Of a stretch of DNA of 33,514 nt, positions 8,714-16,202 are shown in pieces. Location: positions 65,132 to 98,645 of the forward strand of contig CAJFEE010000008.1 in the NCBI GenBank assembly GCA_904373265.1, in the 5' to 3' direction. The notes beneath the pieces are model-generated. The model was not told the origin of the DNA, did no database searches, and saw only the letters and a list, made by a program, of their open reading frames with translations. Every line of letters begins with the position of its first letter. Positions within the stretch are counted from its first letter, which is position 1. Position numbers and translations under genes: made by a program. The stretch is from Candidatus Harrysmithiimonas galli (lineage in GTDB: Bacteria; Bacillota; Bacilli; CAJFEE01).

Positions 8714-9970
8714 CTAACCTTTTTTTGCTTGAAAATCATTTTTTAAACATCGATAAATAAAAGCACAAGCATGCAAAACAGCCTGCTTTTGAATGGCCTC
8801 TCGAGTACCAGATAAGTATAATGATTGTTCATATGTTTCCCCATGAATCAAATAACCAATAAAAATTGTGCCGATTTTTTTTTCTTCACTCTGATTTGGA
8901 CCTGCAACCCCAGTAAAGCTTACTGCAATATGCACACCCAGATTTTTCGCTACACCAAATGCCATTTCCCTAGCACACGCAGCACTTACCGCACCAAAAG
9001 TACGAAGTGTCTCATCTGATACACCCAATAATTTTTGCTTCATTTCATTGGTATAAGTAATCAATCCACCTTTTACTACTTTTGAGGCACCGGAAAGTTT
9101 AATTAATTCTGCTAAAAACTGCCCCCCAGTAAAACTCTCTGCACTTCCAATCGTCCAATGATTTTCACACAAAAAATGTAAGAGTCGTTCTGGTAAACGC
9201 ATATTTCCTTCACCAATATAATAATTTTTTAGTACCATTAAAATTCGCGTTTGAATCGGGGCAAATTGATTTTCTGCCTCTGCTTTTGTATTCGTCTTTG
9301 TTGTTAAACGAAGTGTCACCTCACCGTCATCCAGTAAAGGAGCAATCGTTACTTCATCTTGCTGGGCAATAATATCTTGAATATCATTGACAATTTTAGA
9401 TTCTCCATAGCCAAAAAAACGCAAAATCTTAGAAAAAATGAGACAATGATCTTCTTTTATTTTTAAAAGATAAGGGATCCCTTCTTGCACCAACATTGTT
9501 TGCATCTCAGATGGAGGACCTGGAAAGACCAAATAGATATGTTTTTCTATTTTCAAACCACATCCAACCGCCAGTCCATTGGGATTGGCAAACGGTTCGG
9601 CATGCTGAAAAATTGTAGCCTGCTTTAAATTATTCTCAGGCATTTCGATGTTTCTTTTTTGAAAAAAACGAATGATTTTTTCTGCGGACGCTGTATGCTC
9701 AATCAGTGGGATTTGTAAGTAATCAGCAATTGCATCTTTTGTTAAATCATCTTCTGTAGGACCCAAACCGCCAGAGAAGATTAACACATCTGCACGCGTT
9801 TTGGCAATTGTGATGGCCTGTTGAATTCGTTTTATGTTGTCTCCAACCACTGTATGAAAATAAACATCAATACCAATTTCTGCAAGTTTTTGACTGATAA
9901 ACTGTGCATTTGTATTGACAATCTGCCCCAAAAGCAATTCTGTACCAACACAAATTAGTTCTGCTCGCAT
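8714..9970 (-). CDS. cinA: CinA family protein (competence/damage-inducible; nicotinamide-nucleotide amidase domain)
   Basis: This is a two-domain protein. The N-terminal half is a MoaB/Mog-like (COG1058) domain with CVGTELLLGQIVNTNA (about residues 7-22) and the SGGLGPTEDD motif (66-75). COG1058 domains can act as pyrophosphatases on ADP-ribose or NMN-like compounds. The C-terminal half is a PncC-like nicotinamide-nucleotide amidase domain with SAESFTGG (276-283) and SFTGVAGP. In most members this first motif is ESCTGG, and here Phe replaces the Cys. At 418 residues it has normal length. ATG follows GAGGAGAG at good spacing. The pgsA-cinA-recA order is the classic Gram-positive arrangement. 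Confidence 0.95.
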   Translation of the reverse strand: MRAELICVGTELLLGQIVNTNAQFISQKLAEIGIDVYFHTVVGDNIKRIQQAITIAKTRADVLIFSGGLGPTEDDLTKDAIADYLQIPLIEHTASAEKIIRFFQKRNIEMPENNLKQATIFQHAEPFANPNGLAVGCGLKIEKHIYLVFPGPPSEMQTMLVQEGIPYLLKIKEDHCLIFSKILRFFGYGESKIVNDIQDIIAQQDEVTIAPLLDDGEVTLRLTTKTNTKAEAENQFAPIQTRILMVLKNYYIGEGNMRLPERLLHFLCENHWTIGSAESFTGGQFLAELIKLSGASKVVKGGLITYTNEMKQKLLGVSDETLRTFGAVSAACAREMAFGVAKNLGVHIAVSFTGVAGPNQSEEKKIGTIFIGYLIHGETYEQSLYLSGTREAIQKQAVLHACAFIYRCLKNDFQAKKG

Positions 9971-10014
9971 TCAACTCTCTCCTCATCAAACCAAAAATTG
10001 TTTATACATAAAAC

Positions 10015-10050
10015 GAGAACGTATAAGAACAAAAAATGTTCTATACGCTC
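10015..10050. terminator. Hairpin between pgsA and cinA
   Basis: GAGAACGTATAAGAAC (10015-10030) pairs imperfectly, with bulges, with GTTCTATACGCTC (10038-10050). On the plus strand TTTTT follows; on the minus strand a GTTTTATG tail follows. In the direction of the genes it could end or attenuate transcripts from rodZ-pgsA before cinA. Confidence 0.5.
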
Positions 10051-10169
10051 TTTTTAACACTGTTTATTTTTGCATTTAACAAACCGATTTTTCAAACATA
10101 CCATAAGCTTTTATTTCTCTAATCAAATTACCAACTATCAATCATTATAAATTGATAAATTACAAACTT

Positions 10170-10760
10170 TTATTTCGAATTTTGAAATACTGCACGGTTT
10201 TTCACAAAATAATCATAGCCAGAATAAACGGTAAAAAACAGTGCAATATATATCATCAAATCTGAAAAAGAAACCGATAAATTCAAATAACCTGGAATGA
10301 ATGATAAAGGAAAATCATGCAGCAAATAAGCAGATATTGCTACAATCTGAGTTACTGTTTTAATTTTTCCAAGCATGCTAGCAGCACAAACTTCCCCACC
10401 CTCAACCAATAAAAGTCTAAGACCGGTTACAGCAAATTCACGGCTTAAAATCAAAACAACAATCCAAGCTGGTACATACTGAAGCTCTACAAGCAGCACA
10501 AATGCTGCAGTTACCAATAGCTTATCAGCTAATGGATCAAGAAACTTTCCCATATTTGTAACCAAATTATATTTTCGTGCATAATATCCGTCTACCCAAT
10601 CTGTCGCGGAAGCAAAAATAAAAATACACGCTCCGATAAAATGGGAAACCGGATAACTCACATCTGCCACTTCAAAATTGCCAAAATCCAATAACATAAT
10701 AACTAAAAACAAAGGAATTAGACAAATTCTAGCAATGGTAATTCGATTAGGTAAATTCAA
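10170..10760 (-). CDS. pgsA: CDP-diacylglycerol--glycerol-3-phosphate 3-phosphatidyltransferase
   Basis: PgsA transfers the phosphatidyl group from CDP-diacylglycerol to glycerol-3-phosphate, the committed step to phosphatidylglycerol. It is an integral membrane enzyme of 196 residues with several hydrophobic helices. The CDP-alcohol phosphotransferase signature is intact: Asp54, Asp57-Gly58, Ala61-Arg62, Gly71, Asp75 and Asp79 (the DG-AR-G-D-D pattern). The start is TTG, chosen because GGGGGGAGG precedes it at four to five bases. The gene follows the rodZ-like gene by 15 bases, implying one transcript. Confidence 0.96.
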   Translation of the reverse strand: MNLPNRITIARICLIPLFLVIMLLDFGNFEVADVSYPVSHFIGACIFIFASATDWVDGYYARKYNLVTNMGKFLDPLADKLLVTAAFVLLVELQYVPAWIVVLILSREFAVTGLRLLLVEGGEVCAASMLGKIKTVTQIVAISAYLLHDFPLSFIPGYLNLSVSFSDLMIYIALFFTVYSGYDYFVKNRAVFQNSK

Positions 10761-10775
10761 TTTTGCCTCCCCCCA

Positions 10776-11726
10776 TTAACTTTCCAACGGAATAAAGTTA
10801 ATCACAATTTTTTGATGAACAGCTTCGGTCGGTGGAATTTCATAAGCCAATTCTTCATCGTTTACATATACGATTACATCGGTTGAACGCCCTAAATTTA
10901 ATTGAATGGAACGTTCTTCACTAAAATCATAGCTCACTTCATCACCTTCAGTAATTTCACCGGAATATACCATTTCTCCAGCAGAATCTTTAATATCTAT
11001 ATAACTCAGCCCATTTGAAACCACACGCACTTGAAACTGATTGGCACCTTTTAATTCATAGGTTGTCACATTTTCCTCTGTTTTTACTGCCGTTAGTGAA
11101 GCTTCAACGTTTTCTGATGGAGGTACAATATCATCTGGATTGTCTTTTGACTGATCTTCTGGATTGTCTTTTGTATCATCCAGATTTTGATCAAGCTGAT
11201 CTGCAGGGTCTAACTGATCATTTACATTCATTTGTGGTCCATCTTCTTGCTGAGTTTGATTTGGGTTTTCCTTTCCATTTTCTTTAAAAAACGGAGAAAA
11301 CTTCCAAATGCAAAATACAATTCCCAAGATAGATAAAATGAGTAAAATCTTAGGAATCAAATCAATGATCTTACTATATTTATGATTCAAACGTTCCTTC
11401 TCATTTCGAATTCTTGACAGTGAAGGTTGAGAAGATACTGCCTCTTTTGCTTCTTTCCTATAGCTGCGCGGCTGCTCATGAACAACATCGGCTACTTTAC
11501 GATGTGGATCAAGTTCATTTAACAATTCGTCTGCATCCATATTTAAAGATTCAGCATATTGACGAATAAAAGCCCGTACATAAAAGCTCCCGGGCAACCG
11601 TGCAAAATCGCTGTCTTCAATCGCTTCTAAATAACGCTTTTGAATTTTTGTTTTTTCTTGGATATCGTCTAGTGAGTAACCAAGCGAAATTCTTTTTTCT
11701 CTTAATTTATTTCCTAAATCCGGCAC
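10776..11726 (-). CDS. RodZ-like membrane protein with N-terminal HTH (YmfM family)
   Basis: This is a bitopic protein linked in rod-shaped bacteria to the MreB cytoskeleton and cell elongation. Residues 4-68 form a Cro/C1-type helix-turn-helix typical of RodZ (KLREKRISLGYSLDDIQEKT). One membrane helix lies at about 124-144. An acidic, Asn/Gln/Asp-rich linker follows at 148-208, with near-repeats such as TKDNPEDQ and SKDNPDD. A C-terminal DUF4115-type beta domain spans about 209-316. The start is GTG with AAGGGTG eight bases upstream. Position directly before pgsA matches ymfM of Bacillus subtilis. The repeated linker looks like low-complexity extension rather than a domain. Confidence 0.9.
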   Translation of the reverse strand: MPDLGNKLREKRISLGYSLDDIQEKTKIQKRYLEAIEDSDFARLPGSFYVRAFIRQYAESLNMDADELLNELDPHRKVADVVHEQPRSYRKEAKEAVSSQPSLSRIRNEKERLNHKYSKIIDLIPKILLILSILGIVFCIWKFSPFFKENGKENPNQTQQEDGPQMNVNDQLDPADQLDQNLDDTKDNPEDQSKDNPDDIVPPSENVEASLTAVKTEENVTTYELKGANQFQVRVVSNGLSYIDIKDSAGEMVYSGEITEGDEVSYDFSEERSIQLNLGRSTDVIVYVNDEELAYEIPPTEAVHQKIVINFIPLES

Positions 11727-11804
11727 AGATTTTTCACCCTTTACAAGAAGTATTCCTTTCGTTATTCCATAAATAATTCTTTACATAAAAATACGCACAT
11801 GGTT

Positions 11805-11832
11805 ATTTTACTACATATTTCTATTGATACAA
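11805..11832 (-). promoter_or_regulatory. Probable promoter of rodZ-pgsA(-cinA)
   Basis: On the minus strand there is -35 TTGTAT (11827-11832), 16 bases, and -10 TAAAAT (11805-11810), about 80 bases before the GTG start. Both hexamers deviate modestly from the SigA consensus. The 145-base gap to ymfI supports an independent promoter. Confidence 0.5.
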
Positions 11833-11870
11833 AAGAAACAACACAAAAAATATAGAATGCGTAAAGAAAA

Positions 11871-12590
11871 CTAGGGGATTTGCCACCCACCAGAAACAGT
11901 TACAACCGATCCAGTCATATAACTGCTTAAATCTGATGATAGAAATCGAATGACTTCGGCAATCTCATTTGGCTGGGCAAACCTTCCCATTGGAATTTCC
12001 TCAATCAACTTTTTTTGTTCTTCTTCTGTAAAATCCCTGATCATTCTTGTATCTACAACTCCTGGTGCTACAGCATTTACTCGAATTCCTGAGGGTGCTG
12101 TTTCTTTTGCTAACGATTTTACAAATGCTTGCTGCGCGCCTTTGCATGTTGCATACAAAACTTCACAAGATGCGCCAACTTGTCCCCAAACGCTTGAAAC
12201 CAGTATAATATTCCCATATTTTTTGGCAATCATAGAGGGCAACATCTGTTGAACTATTTTCATCGGATTTTCTACATGCAGTTTCAACATTTTTGCATAT
12301 TCATGCTCTGACGTATCAGTAAACAATTCATAAAGCTCTTTTCCAGCACAATAAATAAGTAAATCTGGTACACATGGAATTTGTTGTAACAAATCTGCAA
12401 CACCGGTCGATATACTTAAATCTGCTTTTACAATATGTATGGAGCCACCCTGAATTTCAGATGCAAATTTTGTTTGCAAAAAATCCTCTTTTTGGAAAGT
12501 ATGCGCATAAATTTCATATTCATTTCTTAAACATTCAACGATTGCGGTACCGATTTCTCCACTTGCACCGGTAATCAATGCTTTTTTCAT
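11871..12590 (-). CDS. Short-chain dehydrogenase/reductase, YmfI-type (FabG-like)
   Basis: This is a classical SDR of 239 residues that binds NAD(P) and reduces or oxidises a carbonyl/alcohol; the true substrate of YmfI-type members is not established. The nucleotide motif TGASGEIG is at residues 7-14, YCAG (80-83) stands in for NNAG, the catalytic Ser is in VSSVWG (131-136), and Tyr146-Ala-Thr-Cys-Lys150 is the active-site YxxxK. The C-terminal MTGSVVTVSGGW is the usual SDR ending. ATG has only a weak AAGAG ribosome site. It follows the M16 pair, the same company as ymfF-ymfH-ymfI in Bacillus, so its name rests on context as well as on sequence. Confidence 0.88.
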   Translation of the reverse strand: MKKALITGASGEIGTAIVECLRNEYEIYAHTFQKEDFLQTKFASEIQGGSIHIVKADLSISTGVADLLQQIPCVPDLLIYCAGKELYELFTDTSEHEYAKMLKLHVENPMKIVQQMLPSMIAKKYGNIILVSSVWGQVGASCEVLYATCKGAQQAFVKSLAKETAPSGIRVNAVAPGVVDTRMIRDFTEEEQKKLIEEIPMGRFAQPNEIAEVIRFLSSDLSSYMTGSVVTVSGGWQIP

Positions 12591-12654
12591 TTCAAATACT
12601 CTTTTCTATTGGAAATATATTCCATTGTACAATATATTGCCTTAGAATTAAACG

Positions 12655-13938
12655 TTATTTCCTTGGGAAAATTGTAAAACTTGATAAATTTTCTGGGCAA
12701 AACCAATTTTGAGCAGCTGTAACAAAATCTTCTATACAAATGGTTTGAATCATTTCTGGAATCTCAAAAAGAGAAGTCCCTTGAAGCATATAACGAATAG
12801 ATTGATTGGCGATCCAATCTAGATTGCGAAAACTCATTAAAAATTGTCCATGCTGCTTTTTCATTAAACGTTCAAAATCTTCAACATCAAAATTTCCTTT
12901 TTGGCTTTCTTGCAAAATTTGAAAAATTTTATTTTTTAATGCTTCAGGATGCTTCGTTTGTCCACCAATAATCCCAAAACCGAAGCTTCTTTCCTCCGTA
13001 TAATCAAATGAAAATTGATTGGTAAACAACTCTTGCTCCATTAGTTCCAAATAATTTTGGCTTTGCGGTCCAAATAAATAATAAAGCAATAAACTTTTTA
13101 TCCATTCATCCTTTATCCGCTGTCCACCATTTTTTTCATAGGCAATATCTGCACGAAGTCCAATATTCATTTTTGGCATTTGAACAGCCATCTCCAGCTT
13201 ATTAGATGTTACCTTTCCATCTTCATAATAGATTTTGCGAACAATTGGCATAGTTGGATGAAATAACTTTTTACTTTGATTATTTTCAATTCTATCTATA
13301 ATTTCTTCTGGATACACATTTCCAACTAAAAATAACACCATATTGCTCGGATGGTAAAAAGTTTGATGACAGGCATATAAAATATCTGTGGTAATTTCAG
13401 CGATCGAATCTTTGGTACCAGCAATATCTATTTGAACCGGGTGTGTCGGATACATGCTGCCAATGGTACCGAAATACAACTGCCAATTTATATCATCTCG
13501 GTACATTTGAATTTCTTCTCCGATAATTCCCTGTTCTTTTTGTACAGTTTCCGAAGTAAAATAGGGTTCTTGTACAAAATCAATTAATGTTTCAGTATTT
13601 TCCCAAACAGCATCGGTACAAGAAAATAAATAAGCCGTACGTGTAAAGGAAGTATATGCATTAGCTGAGGCTCCCTGCTTGGCAAATTGCTGAAATACAT
13701 CGCCTGTTTTTTTTTCAAACATTTTATGTTCCAAAAAATGTGCTGTCCCATTTGGAATCCTAATCCACTCTTTTTGACCATTCGGGATAAATTCACAATC
13801 AATCGAGCCAAAATCAGTAGCAAAAATTCCATAGGTTTGATGAAACTCTGGTCTTGGTAAAACAGACACCGTTAAACCATTTGGTAATATTTTGCTATAT
13901 AATTTGGACTGTAAAAATGAAATTTCAACGATTTTCAT
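12655..13938 (-). CDS. M16-family zinc metallopeptidase, YmfH-type
   Basis: This is the putatively active partner of an M16 pair, 427 residues. The inverted zinc motif HFLEH is at residues 67-71 and the third ligand region GEEIQMY is at 140-146, so zinc binding is intact. I start at MKIVEIS because AAAAGGAG lies just upstream and the ATG overlaps the TGA of the preceding gene (ATGA). A longer in-frame extension of 33 codons overlaps that gene and lacks support. M16 peptidases such as the mitochondrial processing peptidase and PqqF cleave peptides in a clamshell chamber, often as pairs with a non-catalytic partner. The substrate here is unknown. Confidence 0.92.
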   Translation of the reverse strand: MKIVEISFLQSKLYSKILPNGLTVSVLPRPEFHQTYGIFATDFGSIDCEFIPNGQKEWIRIPNGTAHFLEHKMFEKKTGDVFQQFAKQGASANAYTSFTRTAYLFSCTDAVWENTETLIDFVQEPYFTSETVQKEQGIIGEEIQMYRDDINWQLYFGTIGSMYPTHPVQIDIAGTKDSIAEITTDILYACHQTFYHPSNMVLFLVGNVYPEEIIDRIENNQSKKLFHPTMPIVRKIYYEDGKVTSNKLEMAVQMPKMNIGLRADIAYEKNGGQRIKDEWIKSLLLYYLFGPQSQNYLELMEQELFTNQFSFDYTEERSFGFGIIGGQTKHPEALKNKIFQILQESQKGNFDVEDFERLMKKQHGQFLMSFRNLDWIANQSIRYMLQGTSLFEIPEMIQTICIEDFVTAAQNWFCPENLSSFTIFPRK

Positions 13939-15218
13939 GATTCTTCTCCTTTTAAGAAAAAACTTCCAATATATTTGACTTGTCGACTTACACACACGAC
14001 ATCTTCTTTTGTAACTTGTGATAAATTTTCCAGCCATTCATGAAAAGTCCGTTTTTTTCCGGACAGAATTTGATGCAAGCTCAATTCTAAAATTCCTCTA
14101 GGATCATCAAGTGCGCATAACAATTCATTTCTCAATGCCGCTTTTGTTTGCTTTAATTCTTTTTCGGTAACTTGTCCATTTTGGATTTGATCCAATGCCT
14201 TTAAGATCATTTCCCGCGTTTTCGATTCATTTTTCGCATCAATTCCAGTCATCACTGTTAAAAAACCATGTTGGCTTTCAAGTTTTGAAGTAATATAATA
14301 AGCCAGACTGTATTTTTCCCGAACAGTTAAAAAACATTTGGAATGTGTAAATGCACCGAAAATTCCATTGCATACTTGCATTGCCTCATAATCATTTCTG
14401 GCAAAAGTTGCATCCGTTTCAAATCCCAAATGTAACTTTGCCTGTGCGATGGGCTCAGTTTGCACCATCTCTTTTGGATGATCCAATTGCCAATTTTTTT
14501 TTTGAAAAGGTTGAAATTCTTTTCCGTTTTGAAAATGCTTAGCAAAATATTTCATAAAACAATGACTCATTTGTTCAGATTCAAAATCCCCAAGCAAGTA
14601 AACCTCGATTTGCTGTGTATGAAAAAATGTTTGATAATATGCGGTTAAGCTTTCAGATGTTACTGCTTGCAAACCTTCTTCTGTCCCATAAATAGACAAA
14701 CCATACGGGAGATTTTCATATAAATTTTCAATCAGTTTTTCATTTGCATATTGAATTTTATCATCTTTTTGCCCTTTTAAACGGGCAATGGCTTTTTCTT
14801 TTTCCAATGCAATCAAATTCGATGACAATTGATTCTCTATTAAAAATGGATCAAACAATATATCTTCTAAAAGAGCAAAAGCATCCTCTTGCATATGTGC
14901 TGAATCCGCCGCCCATTTCGGATTCAGCATTTCCAAACAAAAGCTAATGATTTGTTTATCGGCACGTTTTGTAACTTGTGCCGATAAAAGCGCTCCCGAT
15001 AAACGATCCAATTCCTTTTGAATTGCATTTTTATTTGGGAATTTTTGACTGCCCTGAAGTAATACAAAAGGCAAAATCTGAGCATAATGAATCTCTTGCT
15101 TCTCCAATGGATGAATAAACCGAAAATAACAAGTTATTGTTTGAAATTTTTGCGTTGGCAACAAATGCAGCCGAAATCCTGGATAACGCTCAATTTTTTC
15201 CGAAATCAAAATGAACAC
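13935..15218 (-). CDS. M16-family peptidase-like protein lacking the zinc motif, YmfF-type
   Basis: This is the likely non-catalytic half of the M16 pair. The two-domain M16 architecture is recognisable (for example IATTEEGLQAV-like KTALRNELLCALDDPRG near the C-terminus), but the HxxEH motif is absent. In its place is a stretch around residues 38-55 (LEKQEIHYAQILPF) without paired histidines. The length of 427 residues equals its partner exactly. The frame opens with GTG at 15216-15218. A TTG three codons in (15207-15209) has AGGTG at better spacing and may be the real start. It overlaps the next gene by four bases, so the two halves are made together. Confidence 0.88.
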   Translation of the reverse strand: MFILISEKIERYPGFRLHLLPTQKFQTITCYFRFIHPLEKQEIHYAQILPFVLLQGSQKFPNKNAIQKELDRLSGALLSAQVTKRADKQIISFCLEMLNPKWAADSAHMQEDAFALLEDILFDPFLIENQLSSNLIALEKEKAIARLKGQKDDKIQYANEKLIENLYENLPYGLSIYGTEEGLQAVTSESLTAYYQTFFHTQQIEVYLLGDFESEQMSHCFMKYFAKHFQNGKEFQPFQKKNWQLDHPKEMVQTEPIAQAKLHLGFETDATFARNDYEAMQVCNGIFGAFTHSKCFLTVREKYSLAYYITSKLESQHGFLTVMTGIDAKNESKTREMILKALDQIQNGQVTEKELKQTKAALRNELLCALDDPRGILELSLHQILSGKKRTFHEWLENLSQVTKEDVVCVSRQVKYIGSFFLKGEES

Positions 15219-15294
15219 CTACTTTTTTCTTTGATTGCTTTAGTTTGTGTGATTTCAGAAAAAGTAAACCGATTCTAGAAAATCCAAGCAAAAA

Positions 15295-15415
15295 ATACTC
15301 ATTTTTCTTTTGACAATACGACATGACATAGATTTAAAATTTAAAACTGATAAAAAATATTGCTTCATCCATTGAGCCTAAAGAGAAAAGAAGCCTAACA
15401 AAGAAAAATGAGTAT
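15295..15415. repeat. 121-bp element bounded by perfect 16-bp inverted repeats
   Basis: ATACTCATTTTTCTTT (15295-15310) is matched exactly by its reverse complement at 15400-15415, with 89 bases between. Inside, shorter complementary pairs are present (CAATA with TATTG, GCTTC with GAAGC), so the whole unit can fold into a nested structure. It ends about 75 bases from the M16 operon start. Confidence 0.6.
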
Positions 15416-15630
15416 GAAACCATTTAGCAATATGATTTTACAGCACTCAGCCTATTTTATAAAAAGAGACATAGATCATCGAAAAAGAAATTTTTACAAA
15501 AGACATTGAAAAAATCTTATATATAGATAAATGGAAACACTGCATTTTACATATTGAAATATATTTTTTATACGGCATTATTCGCTGAGAATAAAACTAT
15601 GATGGAATTAAAAATTTATTACAAAGAAGC

Positions 15631-15755
15631 TTTGGAGTGTTTCATATCTTTGTTTTTTGGTTTAGGAGGCACCAGGAATTTATAGGGAGGATGCAAATAA
15701 AATATAGAATTATTGTATTTTTCACTTTAAACTTTGATCAGAAAGCACTCCAAAA
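15631..15755. repeat. 125-bp stretch with imperfect terminal inverted repeats
   Basis: TTTGGAGTG (15631-15639) is mirrored by CACTCCAAA (15746-15754). Similarity continues inward imperfectly (GTTTCATATC against the reverse complement GCTTTCTGATC). The size is like that of a miniature inverted-repeat element. I see no target duplication. Confidence 0.35.
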
Positions 15756-16035
15756 TGATTCATATACTCAAAAGCATAATTACTTTAATTAAAATAAAAA
15801 AACGACTGAAAAGGCAAAAGCAAAAGATAAAAACCAAAAACAATTTCTTTTCCTTGGGAAAGCACAAATTTACTATAAAAGCTTGTCTGTCTTTTTGCTA
15901 CTGTAAGTATCTCAAAACACAAAATCTATAAAAAAGTTCTAATCACATTTTTAAAACATAGGGTTGTCCTGATCCCCTCCAACCTGAAATTTTATTATTT
16001 TTGATGAAAAAGAAACCAGTACAAAAAATTTTATT

Positions 16036-16075
16036 CAAAAAAACGAACAATAATGTAAATTTTACATCTGTTCGT
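16036..16075 (-). terminator. Terminator after spoIIIE/ftsK
   Basis: The stem pairs ACGAACA plus ATGTAAA (16043-16059) with TTTACAT plus TGTTCGT (16061-16075, small internal bulges). On the minus strand it is followed by seven T. It lies about 130 bases after the translocase stop. Confidence 0.8.
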
Positions 16076-16202
16076 CTTTTTAACATAATAAACTTTATCA
16101 TTCAAATAAAAATATTTATTCAAAAAGATATAAATTCTCGTTTTGTTCCTACCTTTTTGATTTTACAAACTCAAGGACAATGCCAATCCCTTTCTTTGTC
16201 AA

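Larger units (their letters stand above)
15219..16202. other. Long gap upstream of the M16 operon with inverted-repeat elements
   Basis: Nearly a kilobase has no believable gene. It holds a perfect 16-bp inverted repeat at 15295-15415, a second pair of inverted ends at 15631-15755, and the spoIIIE terminator at 16036-16075. Small plus-strand frames at 15734-15931 and 16001-16285 are lysine/asparagine-rich, without ribosome sites, and look like random A/T sequence. No clear promoter for the M16 operon could be fixed. Confidence 0.5.
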
